Assembly: GCA_946548085.1 (NCBI GenBank) | Contig: CAMNPN010000004.1 | Coordinates: forward strand, 1 to 64,000 | Source: an uncultured Prevotella sp. | Lineage (GTDB): Bacteria; Bacteroidota; Bacteroidia; Bacteroidales; Bacteroidaceae | Length of the DNA stretch: 64,000 bases | Reading direction: 5' to 3' | Shown: positions 7,427 through 16,506 of the stretch, piece after piece | Layout of the letters: each line of letters starts with the position of its first letter | Numbering within the stretch: the first letter of the stretch is position 1 | Position numbers and translations under genes: made by a program | Notes under the pieces: model-generated | The model's input: only the letters and a program-made list of their open reading frames with translations | Database searches by the model: none | Told to the model about the DNA's origin: nothing

Positions 7427-9913
7427 TTATTGCTTGTAGGTCTTTGGCGACTCGTCGCCGAAGAGGAACTGCCGCTGGTAGCCGCCGAGGTCGATGACAA
7501 TCTTCTCGAACACGATGCCCGGATCCTGAGGATGGATGGTGAGGGTGTGGATGTCGCCCTCGCCCATGGTCAGTTCCACCTCTTTCTCCACCACACGACT
7601 GGCGACGGTGGGGTAGTAGATGCTGTAGATGTTCTCGGGTTTCTCGTTGAGATTGCTGTTGAAGTTCACGCTCACAGGCTCGCCACCGTCGATGGCGACA
7701 TCGTAGACAAGGCCGCCTTTGTCGAGGTAGTCGAGGGTAGACTTCGTGATGACATGGATCTTGGCAGCCTTCGCGCCGTCGGCCTTGAAGCGATAGGTGA
7801 GCGAGGCGTTGTCCGTGGCAACAGTATAGGGCATGAGGGCGATGCCGCTGAGGGTACGGCCCATGTAAGGGATGACGGTCCACTGTGCCTGTGAGGCATC
7901 CTGACGGTTCCAGGTGTGCTCGGCCTCGATGCTGATATAACCGTCTTTGGCACAGAAGGTGGGTCCGCCGGCAGGGGTCTTCACCTCGATGAGGTCCGGA
8001 CAGACGTCGGCAGGATAGTTGTCGTTCCAGATCTTGTAACTGATGTGCTTCTGGATCATCATGCCGTCCCACTTGCCGCCAGCGATCTCCTTGTTGTATT
8101 GCAGGCACAACTGCTGGTCGCGCTCGAAGGCCTTCCTGCAGCGCTCTGCCCAGCAGTTCGCCTCAGGATCGCCCTGGGCTGCCAGCGCGTGGTTCATGGC
8201 CTGGGCGTAGTACATCTCGTAGATGTTTCCCATGGCCTGGATGGGGAAGAGGATGAGCTGACGGTAGGCGTCGCGGCACTCGGGCTTCAGCGTGATAAAC
8301 TGTCTGAGGGCGCGGGCCTCCAGCGCCTGGTATTCGGCCACCACCTTGGCAAACTCCGTAGTGGTGTAGGTCGTGGCGTCGAGCATCTCCGAGGTGATGC
8401 GGCCGTTGTACTTGCTCACGAGGTTCAGCAACTGGGCAGCCTCGCAGGCCTGATCCTTGCCGAAACTCTCGGCACAGAAGTCGCGGGTATGGTCGAGCAG
8501 TGTCTCCACCTGGTACTTCTGCGGATTCCATGCGATGTCCATGAACAGCTGGATAGGATACTCCATGGGCTTCAGGTCGCCGACGTTCAGGATCCAGAGC
8601 TTCTGGATGCCGCCGTTATAGGCCAGTTGCAACTGCTCCCACATGTTCTGTATCGGGGTGACATTGATCCATTTCGAGTTACGGGGAGCACCCACGTAGT
8701 CCACGTGGTAGTAGAGGCCCCAGCCGCCCTTGCGCTTTTGTTCCTCGGCGGTAGGCAGACGGCGCACGTTACCCCAGTTGTCGTCGCAGAGCAGCACCGT
8801 CACGTCGTCAGGCACGCGCAGGCCTGCATCGTAATAGTCCTGCACCTCTTTATACAGGGCCCAAATCTGTGGGGTCTCCTTTGCCGGACGGCCTGTGACC
8901 TCCTTGATGATGCGCCGCTGGTTGCTGATGATGCTCTCCAGCAGTTTCGTGTCGGTGCCGTTGCCCATGGCCTCGTCGCCGTCGCCACGCATGCCGATGG
9001 TGACGATATCGTCGGTACCCTTCATGCGCTCGATACCCTCACGGAAGAAACGGTCCAGGTTCTCCTTGTTCGTGGCATAGTTCCAGGCGCCCCAGCCCTT
9101 GCGGTCGCGGGCATACTCCTGATGGTTGCGGGCCATCGGCTCGTGGTGCGAGGTGCCCATCATCACACCCATGGCGTCGGCCGTCTTCAGGTTCTCGGGG
9201 TCGTCGGCATAGAAGGCCCAACCCCACATGGCAGGCCACAGGTAGTTACCCTTCAGTCGGAGGATGAGCTCGAACACTTTCTCGTAGAACTTGTGCCCGC
9301 CATAGTTGGTGCCGAAGGTGTTCTTCACCCAGGTCGTCAGACAGGGCGCCTCGTCGTTGAGGAACAGTCCGCGATACCTGACGGCAGGTTCGCCGTCGCT
9401 GTATTCACCCTCCTTAATATATATAGAGGGATGTTTCTCCACAGGCACGTCGGCCCAGTAATACCACGGTGACACACCAATCTGCCGCGACAGTTCATAG
9501 ATGCCGTACACGGTGCCGCGCTTGTCGCTGCCGGCAATGACGAGTTGGTCTCCGATGGTTTTAATGATGTATTTCTCCGTCTTGCCCTTCAGGTCGCGCA
9601 GCACGCCCTGCTTCACCCACTGGTCTATCTGCTTGTTCACACCCACGGTACCTATGAGGATGGCGGCATTAGAGGCTGTCAGGGTCGCCTCGCTACCCGT
9701 CACCGCCTGGAGATCCTTCACGAGCGAACCAGCGGCAATCCTCACACAACTGTGCTCGCCATCAACGATACTGATTGTCAGGTCTTTCAGTTGCCAAGTT
9801 TTTTCAGCGGATTCGAACACGACGAAATTGTCTGCAGCCTGCAGCCCCGTCGATACGGCCAGCGACAACAGCACTGTTACCATGATTTTCTTTGTCAGCA
9901 GTAAATGTGTCAT
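7427..9913 (-). CDS. GH115 xylan alpha-1,2-glucuronidase, secreted
   Basis: An 828-residue exported enzyme expected to release (4-O-methyl-)glucuronic acid from polymeric glucuronoxylan. A signal peptide (LLSLAVSTGLQA) precedes an N-terminal alpha/beta domain (TVYGIYELSRQIGVSPWYYW). The catalytic region carries hallmark GH115 strings: FLNDEAPCLTTW, RLKGNYLWPAMWG, GMRGDGDEAM, LLCDDNWGNVRRLP and NVGDLKPMEYP. The C-terminal ~150 residues form a beta-rich domain typical of the family. The start at 9913 gives a ~24-nt leader from the mapped -7 box; the ATG at 9883 is an alternative that still leaves a signal peptide. It is first in the unit with GH51 and diverges from the hybrid regulator gene, so that regulator probably controls it. 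Confidence 0.93.
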   Translation of the reverse strand: MTHLLLTKKIMVTVLLSLAVSTGLQAADNFVVFESAEKTWQLKDLTISIVDGEHSCVRIAAGSLVKDLQAVTGSEATLTASNAAILIGTVGVNKQIDQWVKQGVLRDLKGKTEKYIIKTIGDQLVIAGSDKRGTVYGIYELSRQIGVSPWYYWADVPVEKHPSIYIKEGEYSDGEPAVRYRGLFLNDEAPCLTTWVKNTFGTNYGGHKFYEKVFELILRLKGNYLWPAMWGWAFYADDPENLKTADAMGVMMGTSHHEPMARNHQEYARDRKGWGAWNYATNKENLDRFFREGIERMKGTDDIVTIGMRGDGDEAMGNGTDTKLLESIISNQRRIIKEVTGRPAKETPQIWALYKEVQDYYDAGLRVPDDVTVLLCDDNWGNVRRLPTAEEQKRKGGWGLYYHVDYVGAPRNSKWINVTPIQNMWEQLQLAYNGGIQKLWILNVGDLKPMEYPIQLFMDIAWNPQKYQVETLLDHTRDFCAESFGKDQACEAAQLLNLVSKYNGRITSEMLDATTYTTTEFAKVVAEYQALEARALRQFITLKPECRDAYRQLILFPIQAMGNIYEMYYAQAMNHALAAQGDPEANCWAERCRKAFERDQQLCLQYNKEIAGGKWDGMMIQKHISYKIWNDNYPADVCPDLIEVKTPAGGPTFCAKDGYISIEAEHTWNRQDASQAQWTVIPYMGRTLSGIALMPYTVATDNASLTYRFKADGAKAAKIHVITKSTLDYLDKGGLVYDVAIDGGEPVSVNFNSNLNEKPENIYSIYYPTVASRVVEKEVELTMGEGDIHTLTIHPQDPGIVFEKIVIDLGGYQRQFLFGDESPKTYKQ

Positions 9914-9944
9914 TTGTAATGAATGGTTTTGGTGTAATCGTCTG

Positions 9945-9952
9945 CAAAGTTA
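9945..9952 (-). promoter_or_regulatory. -7 box of the GH115 promoter
   Basis: Reverse strand TAACTTTG, 31 nt upstream of the GH115 start. The -33 region is T-rich (CTTTTC) rather than a clean TTTG. Confidence 0.65.
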
Positions 9953-10017
9953 ACATTTATTTCTGAAAAGAGCCGTATAATTCTACCTTTATTAACGAAA
10001 AATTTTCCTTTTTTTCT

Positions 10018-10045
10018 TTTGATTGTAAAAAAATGACTATCTTTG
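10018..10045 (+). promoter_or_regulatory. Promoter of the hybrid two-component regulator
   Basis: TATCTTTG at 10038-10045 with an upstream TTTG at 10018-10021, spacing 16, shorter than usual. This box overlaps an in-frame ATG at 10033, which argues that translation starts at the next ATG, 10069. Confidence 0.65.
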
Positions 10046-10068
10046 CACGCGAAAATCGATCAATAGCA

Positions 10069-13000
10069 ATGAGGAAGAACCTGCTACTAACACTGTTTTT
10101 GCTCTGCCTCTCGATGGGCTTACATGCGCAAATGGGCAAATATTTCACGACTGACAGTCATCAGTTGTCAAGCAGTTATGTCACTCAGGTCTATCTCGAC
10201 CACGACGGCTTTCTTTGGGCCACCACCCGCAATGGCATCAACCGCTATGACGGCTACCAGTTCCGTGTGTTCAAGAAAGAGAACGAGAGCGACAAGACTC
10301 TGGCCAGCAATTACGTGAACTGCATGATGCAGGACCGTAAGGGGCTCTTCTATTTTGGAATGTACGGCGCTCTTCAGACCTGGGACGGCGAAGAGTTTCA
10401 CAATGTCACCCTCCTCGACCATCACGGCAAGGAGAGCTATGGCTATGCCACCTGTTTCCTTGAGCGTGCCAACGGCGATGTGCTCGTAGGCTCCTCCGGT
10501 CTCGGTGTGATGAAGGTCACCAGCGCGCACACGGCGCAGCAGCTCGGCGGCCTCTTTGCCAGCATCCATACCGTCAACTCCCTGCTTGAAGACAAGGCGG
10601 GTCGTCTCTGGATGGTCACAGACCAGACGGGACTCATCTGCTATGACGGCAAGCAGCTGCGGCACTATCTCACCGACCGCAAGGAGCTTATTCTGGGCCA
10701 GCTCTGTTCCGACCACGACGGCCATATTTTCGTTGGCAGCAATGCCGGACTCTATCGTCAGCAGGGCGACGACTTCGTACACGTTGCGGCCACGGGCCAG
10801 AAAGAGGTGTCGTCGATCTACTGCGACCGCTACAACTGCATCATCGTGGGCTACGACGGCAAGGGTATCGCCATCTACGACCCCAGGAAAGACACCCTCA
10901 TCGACAATCCCTTCTTCAGTCAGGAGGTCGACCTCTCGAAGAGCAAGGTCTACTCCATCCTCGAGGACAATAGCGGCAACCTCTGGTTTGGCATGCTTCA
11001 GAAGGGCATCTACCGCCAGCCCATCGCCTTCAGTGGCTTCCAGTACATGGGCTACAAGCTTGGTGGCAGCCGCAACGTGATGGGCTACGCCTGTGTCGTG
11101 AGCGTGCTCATCGACAGTCAGAAGCGTGCGTGGATAGGCACCGACAAAGACGGTATCTATATCATCACCCCCGAAGGCCGCCTCGTGCGCCACCTGAGCG
11201 AAGGCTATCCCTCCTCTGTGATGGCTTTGGCTGAAGGCCCCGACGGACGGATATGGATAGGCACCTATGGCGACGGCGGAGGCAGCATCGACCCCAACAC
11301 GTTCCAGTACCACCGATTCAACTACCCCGACGACGATCACCTGGTCATCATGGACATCGAGGCCGACAAGCAGGGGCGCCTCTGGTTTGCCACCATGCGC
11401 CACGGCATCGTCTGCTACAAGCCCGCCGACGGGCAGTTCCGCACCTATACGATGGCAGATAACGCCCCCAACAAGCCCACCATGAACAGCATCACCAACG
11501 ACTACATCTCGCAGGTGTCACTCTCGCCCGACGGCTCCCGCCTCATCGTCGCCACGTCCATGGGTCTCTGCTGCCTGGATATCGCCAGCGACAGCTGGAC
11601 GAAGACGTTCGGTGTAAACTGCCTTAACTACAGTGTCCCCATCAGGGTGGCCCGCGAGTACGACGGGCGTATATGGTACGGCACGAACGCCGGACTCTAC
11701 TGTTATGACCTCACGTCGAAGAAGACCACCCACTATACCACCGGCGACGGGCTTCCCTCCAACGGCATCGGCTCCATTGAGCGCGACCGTCATGGTGATC
11801 TGTGGCTCGCTACCGACCACGGCCTCGCCGTCTTCAACCCCGAGAAGGGGCCGCAGATGAACTTCTTCGCCGACGACGGTCTGCAGAGCAATGAGTTCAG
11901 CGACGGTGCCTCGTGTGCCACAGCCAACGGCCTGATCCTCTTAGGCGGCACGGGCGGCATCACCTGGTTCAAGCCCGAAGACATCCACCAGAGCCAGTGG
12001 AAGGCTAACGTGCAGCTCACCGCCCTCACCATCAACGGTGAGCCCATCAGCACGGCCACCCGCTCAGGCGGCTATCAGGTCACCGACACCACCGTCACTG
12101 CCAGCAGCCACTTCGTGCTGGGCTATCATGACAACTCGTTCTCCATCCATCTCTCCACCCTCACCTACGAAAACCCCGAGCACATCGTTTTCCGCTACAG
12201 CATCAACGGCGAGCCCTTCCGCGCCCTCCCCGCAGGCCATAACGAGCTGTCGTTCTCCCATCTACCGCCAGGCACTTACCGCTTCCGCGTGAAGGCCGAG
12301 CGCAGCGGCTTCGAGACACCCGAGCGCAGCTTCACCGTCATTGTCCACAGCCCCTGGTACCGTTCGGCATGGGCCTATTTCTTCTATGCCCTCATTATCG
12401 GCCTCTTTGCCTGGCAGTATCTCGCCTACCGCCATCACCGCGAGCAGAACCGCCTGCGCCTCCAGGCCCATATCCATGCCGAGGAGATGGGCGAGGCGAA
12501 ACTTCGTTTCTTCATGAACATCAGTCACGAGATACGCACCCCGATGACGCTCATCATCACCCCGCTGCTCTCTCTCATCAAGAAAGAAGACGACCCCGAG
12601 CGCAAGAGCGTCTACGAGACCATCCGCCGCAATGCCGAGCGCATCCTGAGCCTCATCAATCAGATGATGGACCTCCGTAAGATCGACAAGGGACAGATGC
12701 AGATGCGCATGAGCGAGCGTGACCTCGTCGCCTTCATCAACGATATCTACACCCTCTTCAACCACCAGGCGAAGATCCGCCAGATCACGTTCACCTTCGA
12801 CCACGACTGCGACGAGCTGCCAGTGTGGATAGACCGTTCCAACTTCGACAAGGTGGTCGTCAACGTGCTGTCGAACGCCTTCAAGTACACCCACTCGGGC
12901 GGCAAGATCGGCATCCGCCTCACCCACGACGCTACTACGGCCACCATCGCCATCCGCGACAACGGCGAGAAGATTCCCGAGAATCAGCTCGAGAAGATCT

Positions 13001-14064
13001 TCCAGCGCTTCTACCAGGCCGACTCGTTCACCAACGACCGCAATGCCGGCACAGGCATCGGCCTCGACCTCACACGGTCGCTCGTGGAGATGCACCATGG
13101 CACCATCACCGTCCATAACCTCGACGAAGGCTGCGAGTTCGTCATCACCATCCCGCTGGGCCATGCCCACCTCAAACCCGAGGAGATGATCAGCGAGAGC
13201 GAACTGCCTCAGGAGCCGCTGGCAGGCCTGCAGGCCGCCCTCGACCAGCCCGAGGAAGAGGAGACAACCCCCTACGAGCCCATCGATTCCCACGCCACCA
13301 CCATTGTCATCGCCGAAGACGACGACGAGATACGGTCCTACCTTGAGGCCGAGCTCTCCAAGGACTATGACGTACATGTCTGTGTCAACGGCCGCGAAGC
13401 CCTGACAGAGGTGTACCGCGTGAAGCCCAGTCTCGTCATCAGCGACGTGATGATGCCCGAGATGGACGGCAACGCCCTCTGCTCGCAGCTGAAGACGAAC
13501 AGCTCCACCAACTTCATCCCCGTCATCCTGCTCACCGCCCGCAGCCGCGACGAAGACCGCCTCGAAGGATTGGAGACTGGCGCCGATGCCTATATCGTCA
13601 AGCCATTCAACATGGACATCCTGCGGCGCACCATCGTCAACCTGCTCAACTCCCGCCGCCTGCTGAAGATGAAGTACGAGCGCACCGACGAGCTCGAGGA
13701 GCGCGTCGACGACATCCGCTTGAAATCGCCCGACGAGAAGCTCTTGGAGAAGATCATGGACTGCATCCGGAAGAATATCACCAACTCCGACCTCAACATC
13801 GACATGATCTCCGACGAGGTCGGCATCAGCCGCGTCCACCTGCACCGAAAGATGAAGGAACTCACGGGTCAGACGCCCCACGACTTCATCCGCAGCATCC
13901 GCCTGAAGAAGGCCGCACAGCTCCTTGCCGAGAAAGGCATGAACGTCACCGAGGTGATGTACGCCTGCGGCTTCGCCAACAGCGCCTCGTTCTCCACCAT
14001 CTTCCGCAAGTACTACGGCATGTCGCCCCGCGACTACATGCGCGAGCACCAGGAGAGGGGATGA
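10069..14064 (+). CDS. Hybrid two-component system regulator (HTCS) of the xylan island
   Basis: A 1331-residue inner-membrane sensor and DNA-binding regulator in one chain. Starting at 10069 gives a signal peptide (LLLTLFLLCLSMGLHAQ). Domains in order: Reg_prop beta-propeller repeats (about 30-640, for example GFLWATTRNGINRYDG), Y_Y_Y domain (about 650-755), transmembrane segment (about 762-787), HisKA with phospho-acceptor His near 820 in MNISHEIRTPM, HATPase_c (VLSNAFKYTHSGG, GTGIGLDL), receiver domain with Asp near 1126 in SDVMMPEMDG, and AraC-type helix-turn-helix (about 1225-1327). In Bacteroidetes such proteins bind an oligosaccharide in the periplasm and activate the adjacent polysaccharide locus. 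Its position, divergent from GH115-GH51 and next to GH43, GH5 and GH10 genes, suggests a xylo-oligosaccharide ligand. All catalytic motifs look intact. Confidence 0.95.
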   Translation: MRKNLLLTLFLLCLSMGLHAQMGKYFTTDSHQLSSSYVTQVYLDHDGFLWATTRNGINRYDGYQFRVFKKENESDKTLASNYVNCMMQDRKGLFYFGMYGALQTWDGEEFHNVTLLDHHGKESYGYATCFLERANGDVLVGSSGLGVMKVTSAHTAQQLGGLFASIHTVNSLLEDKAGRLWMVTDQTGLICYDGKQLRHYLTDRKELILGQLCSDHDGHIFVGSNAGLYRQQGDDFVHVAATGQKEVSSIYCDRYNCIIVGYDGKGIAIYDPRKDTLIDNPFFSQEVDLSKSKVYSILEDNSGNLWFGMLQKGIYRQPIAFSGFQYMGYKLGGSRNVMGYACVVSVLIDSQKRAWIGTDKDGIYIITPEGRLVRHLSEGYPSSVMALAEGPDGRIWIGTYGDGGGSIDPNTFQYHRFNYPDDDHLVIMDIEADKQGRLWFATMRHGIVCYKPADGQFRTYTMADNAPNKPTMNSITNDYISQVSLSPDGSRLIVATSMGLCCLDIASDSWTKTFGVNCLNYSVPIRVAREYDGRIWYGTNAGLYCYDLTSKKTTHYTTGDGLPSNGIGSIERDRHGDLWLATDHGLAVFNPEKGPQMNFFADDGLQSNEFSDGASCATANGLILLGGTGGITWFKPEDIHQSQWKANVQLTALTINGEPISTATRSGGYQVTDTTVTASSHFVLGYHDNSFSIHLSTLTYENPEHIVFRYSINGEPFRALPAGHNELSFSHLPPGTYRFRVKAERSGFETPERSFTVIVHSPWYRSAWAYFFYALIIGLFAWQYLAYRHHREQNRLRLQAHIHAEEMGEAKLRFFMNISHEIRTPMTLIITPLLSLIKKEDDPERKSVYETIRRNAERILSLINQMMDLRKIDKGQMQMRMSERDLVAFINDIYTLFNHQAKIRQITFTFDHDCDELPVWIDRSNFDKVVVNVLSNAFKYTHSGGKIGIRLTHDATTATIAIRDNGEKIPENQLEKIFQRFYQADSFTNDRNAGTGIGLDLTRSLVEMHHGTITVHNLDEGCEFVITIPLGHAHLKPEEMISESELPQEPLAGLQAALDQPEEEETTPYEPIDSHATTIVIAEDDDEIRSYLEAELSKDYDVHVCVNGREALTEVYRVKPSLVISDVMMPEMDGNALCSQLKTNSSTNFIPVILLTARSRDEDRLEGLETGADAYIVKPFNMDILRRTIVNLLNSRRLLKMKYERTDELEERVDDIRLKSPDEKLLEKIMDCIRKNITNSDLNIDMISDEVGISRVHLHRKMKELTGQTPHDFIRSIRLKKAAQLLAEKGMNVTEVMYACGFANSASFSTIFRKYYGMSPRDYMREHQERG

Positions 14065-14070
14065 TTTAAT

Positions 14071-14171
14071 TGTTTACAGTTGACGGTTTACAGTTTACAG
14101 ATGATAACCTGGCAAGCCGTTCTGATTCGTCAGTGTAATCAACTGTAAACCGTAAACTGTAAACTGTAAAC
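14071..14171. repeat. Inverted pair of 7-bp-period tracts
   Basis: Heptads of the form agtttac run from 14071 to 14100 and heptads of the form actgtaa from 14135 to 14171. The two are reverse complements around a ~34-nt spacer, so they can fold into a long hairpin between the regulator gene and the next gene. The right tract matches an in-gene tract at 21958-21994 at 36 of 37 bases. Confidence 0.85.
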
Positions 14172-14181
14172 GAAATAAAAT

Positions 14182-14937
14182 ATGATTGGAGTAATTCTCG
14201 CTGCCGGAATGGCCAAGCGCCTCAGGCCCCTCACGGACGAACGTCCGAAGTGTCTTCTCAAAGTCGGAGAGCGTACGCTCCTCCAGCGCACCGTCGACGC
14301 CATGCTTGCCGCTGGTGTCACCGAACTCGTCGTCGTCACAGGCTATCGCGCCAACATGATCCGCGATTTCCTCACCGACCGCTATCTCACCCCTGCGGCC
14401 GACAATGCCCCCTCGCCAATCACCATCCATTTCATCGACAACCCCGACTACGCCCACAACAACAACATCTTCTCCCTGTGGCTCACACGTCCTTTCACCG
14501 ACGGCCACGATTTCCTGCTCATGGACAGCGACATCCTCTGCGACCCTGCCATCATCCCCGCCGTGCTGAGCGTCGACGGCAGTGCCCTCGCCCTCAACCG
14601 TCATGAGCTGGGCGACGAGGAGATGAAAGTCGTGGCCGATGGCGATGGCCGTATCGTAGAGATCAGCAAGACCTGCCGCCCCGAGGACGCCGCTGGCGAG
14701 AGCGTGGGCATCGAGCACATGACCGCCGACTACAGCACCGCCCTCTTCCGCGAACTCCAGCAGATGATCGAGCACGAAGGTCTCATCGACATCTTCTACG
14801 AGCGCGCCTTTGAGCGCCTGATTCCGCAAGGCCACACCTTCCGCATCGTCGACACCACCAACCTCTTCTCCATCGAGCTCGACACTCCCGAGGACTTCGA
14901 CAACGCTCAGCGCCTGATCCCCGCAGAGCTATATTAA
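14182..14937 (+). CDS. Nucleotidyltransferase (sugar-phosphate / phosphocholine cytidylyltransferase-like)
   Basis: A 251-residue cytoplasmic enzyme of the NTP_transferase fold. The N-terminus has the nucleotide-binding signature LAAGMAKRLRPLTDERPKCLL, and the metal-binding Asp is probably in LLMDSDILCDP (about residue 115). The closest architecture is the LicC/choline-phosphate or sugar-1-phosphate nucleotidyltransferase group, with the C-terminal motif IELDTPEDFDNAQ. Substrate cannot be told from the sequence. It has no obvious xylan role. It starts 10 nt after a heptad repeat tract downstream of the hybrid regulator and is followed by a hairpin, so it may be transcribed from the regulator promoter or from a weak one not recognised here. 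Confidence 0.8.
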   Translation: MIGVILAAGMAKRLRPLTDERPKCLLKVGERTLLQRTVDAMLAAGVTELVVVTGYRANMIRDFLTDRYLTPAADNAPSPITIHFIDNPDYAHNNNIFSLWLTRPFTDGHDFLLMDSDILCDPAIIPAVLSVDGSALALNRHELGDEEMKVVADGDGRIVEISKTCRPEDAAGESVGIEHMTADYSTALFRELQQMIEHEGLIDIFYERAFERLIPQGHTFRIVDTTNLFSIELDTPEDFDNAQRLIPAELY

Positions 14938-14972
14938 CAGATAGCAACGCTATAATATTAAAATAGGTATAA

Positions 14973-15009
14973 AACGAGGGGCGACCGTATTCGCGGTACA
15001 CCCCTCGTT
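14973..15009 (-). terminator. Terminator between nucleotidyltransferase and GH43 genes
   Basis: A perfect 9-bp outer stem aacgagggg/cccctcgtt with an inner accg/cggt helix. T-rich sequence follows on the minus strand, so it best terminates the GH43 pair; it may also serve the plus-strand gene. Confidence 0.75.
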
Positions 15010-15016
15010 CGGTATT

Positions 15017-15067
15017 AGCGGCAGCGAAAGTTCCGCTTAACGCTTAGTGGCAGCGGAAGTTCCACTT
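15017..15067 (-). repeat. Duplicated 3' end of the GH43 gene
   Basis: Twenty-two bases covering the last codons and stop of the GH43 gene (15046-15067) are repeated just downstream (15017-15038) with 19 of 22 identical. Read in its own frame, the copy again gives asparagine-phenylalanine-arginine-cysteine, one residue and a stop. Confidence 0.65.
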
Positions 15068-16504
15068 GGAATTGTCGCTGCTGAAGTCGTAGACAGCAAG
15101 GGTCGGCGTGGAGTCACCGGCAGAATAGAGGCAGTACTTGGTGTTCGTTCCCTCAATGCCGGGGATGGCCTTGGGCATGATGCGGTAGGTGCCGTCGGTG
15201 AGCTGCTCGATGCGCCAGAGCTGTTCATCGGCGCCGGTATAGGCAGGGACTGTGGTCACCTCGCAAGCGGCCGTAGCGGCGAGTGCGCGATCCGTACCCT
15301 CGATGGTGATCTTGAAGTAGGGATTGCTCAGGTAGCCTCCAGCCTCGTTGACGGGTGTGATGGTCCAGCGCTGGTGAGGACGGTACATGTAGTCGCCGAT
15401 GCGGGCGGGGATGTCGCCTTCAGGCCAGAAGCCCTTCACCTCGTCGAGCGTCTGGTTGGCGATGGGCTTGGCAGGCTCCTGCATCTGGTTGCGGTTGAAC
15501 CAGCCCTGACGCTGCTGTTGCATGCGCACGAAGTCGACGGCGAGTTCGAGGGCATAGCCGCGGCGCTCGGAGAGGATGGCGACGTTGCCACCCTTGAAGT
15601 GGTCGCCAGCCACGGGCCAGCCGTTCTTCCACACCAGCGGACGGATGGCGAGGGTGGAGCGGCCGCTGAGTTCGAAGTCGGCCTCCCAGTGGAACGACAT
15701 CACCTCGACGCCCTCGTCGACGATGAAACGTCCGAAGTGTCCTGCTCCGCAGGCACGCTCCTCAGCGGCGATGACCATCTTGCCACCGCCGTGGAACATG
15801 TCGCGACCCACGTTGTCGAGGTAAGGGCCTTCGACACTCTTGGAACGGCCTACGACGATGTTATAGGTAGAGTTGACACCGTCGCAGCAGGTGCCGTGGG
15901 TGCCGAGCAGGTAGTACCAGCCGTCGCGGTACATGAGGTCGGAGGCCTCACAGTCGATGGCGATGTCCTTCTCCTTGTTACCCTTCACGCGGAAGCCCGT
16001 CTTGGGGTCGAGTTCGATGAGGCGGATGGTACCGAAGTAAGTGCCGTAGCTGACCCACAGCCGACCTGTGGTGGGATCGAGCAGCAGACCCGGGTCGATG
16101 GCATCCTGATCCTCCATACCGTCGGAGTAGCACACCTCGACAGCCTCAGACCACTTGAAGTCGGGCGACTTCGGGTCGAGGGTCTTGTTCCACATGGTGA
16201 GGATGCGGCCTGCGTGGCCACCGCCGAGGCCACCACCGGTGGCACCGTAGATGCAGAGGTAGCGGTCGCCGATCTTCAGCACGTCGGGTGCAGCGCCGCC
16301 GCCTGGACGGTCAGCACCGCTGTTCCAACTCCAGCCGTCCTCGGAGATAAGGCCTCCGCCACCAGTGCCGAACGTATAGTATTTGCCGTCGCACTCGGCG
16401 AGGGTCGAGGGGTCGTGGATATAGGGTGCGCCAATCTGCGCAGATACCTTGTCTACACAGAGACACAGAGATAAAGAGACCAATAGGAATATATTCTTTT
16501 TCAT
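15044..16504 (-). CDS. GH43 family glycosidase with C-terminal ricin-type lectin-like domain
   Basis: A 486-residue exported enzyme, probably an arabinofuranosidase, arabinanase or xylosidase acting on arabinoxylan side chains or fragments. A signal peptide (SLSLCLCVDKVSAQ) is followed at once by the five-bladed propeller. The catalytic base is likely Asp31 in YIHDPST, the pKa-modulating Asp lies in DAIDPGLLL, and the acid Glu lies in CEASDLMYR. From about residue 370 a beta-trefoil-like segment with QLWRIEQLTDGTYRI resembles a ricin-type carbohydrate-binding domain. It starts 2 nt after the stop of the upstream GH43 gene, so the two are co-expressed. The GH43 subfamily could not be assigned by eye. 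Confidence 0.88.
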   Translation of the reverse strand: MKKNIFLLVSLSLCLCVDKVSAQIGAPYIHDPSTLAECDGKYYTFGTGGGGLISEDGWSWNSGADRPGGGAAPDVLKIGDRYLCIYGATGGGLGGGHAGRILTMWNKTLDPKSPDFKWSEAVEVCYSDGMEDQDAIDPGLLLDPTTGRLWVSYGTYFGTIRLIELDPKTGFRVKGNKEKDIAIDCEASDLMYRDGWYYLLGTHGTCCDGVNSTYNIVVGRSKSVEGPYLDNVGRDMFHGGGKMVIAAEERACGAGHFGRFIVDEGVEVMSFHWEADFELSGRSTLAIRPLVWKNGWPVAGDHFKGGNVAILSERRGYALELAVDFVRMQQQRQGWFNRNQMQEPAKPIANQTLDEVKGFWPEGDIPARIGDYMYRPHQRWTITPVNEAGGYLSNPYFKITIEGTDRALAATAACEVTTVPAYTGADEQLWRIEQLTDGTYRIMPKAIPGIEGTNTKYCLYSAGDSTPTLAVYDFSSDNSKWNFRCH

Positions 16505-16506
16505 AA

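Noticed and set aside
7916..9472. Long plus-strand frame antisense to GH115
   Set aside because: Shadow of the GH115 gene; no start context or motifs.
12262..14049. Long minus-strand frame antisense to the hybrid regulator
   Set aside because: Shadow frame; the plus-strand product has complete kinase, receiver and HTH motifs.
14071..14171. CRISPR-like repeat array
   Set aside because: Units are 7 bp without unique spacers; no cas genes in the window.
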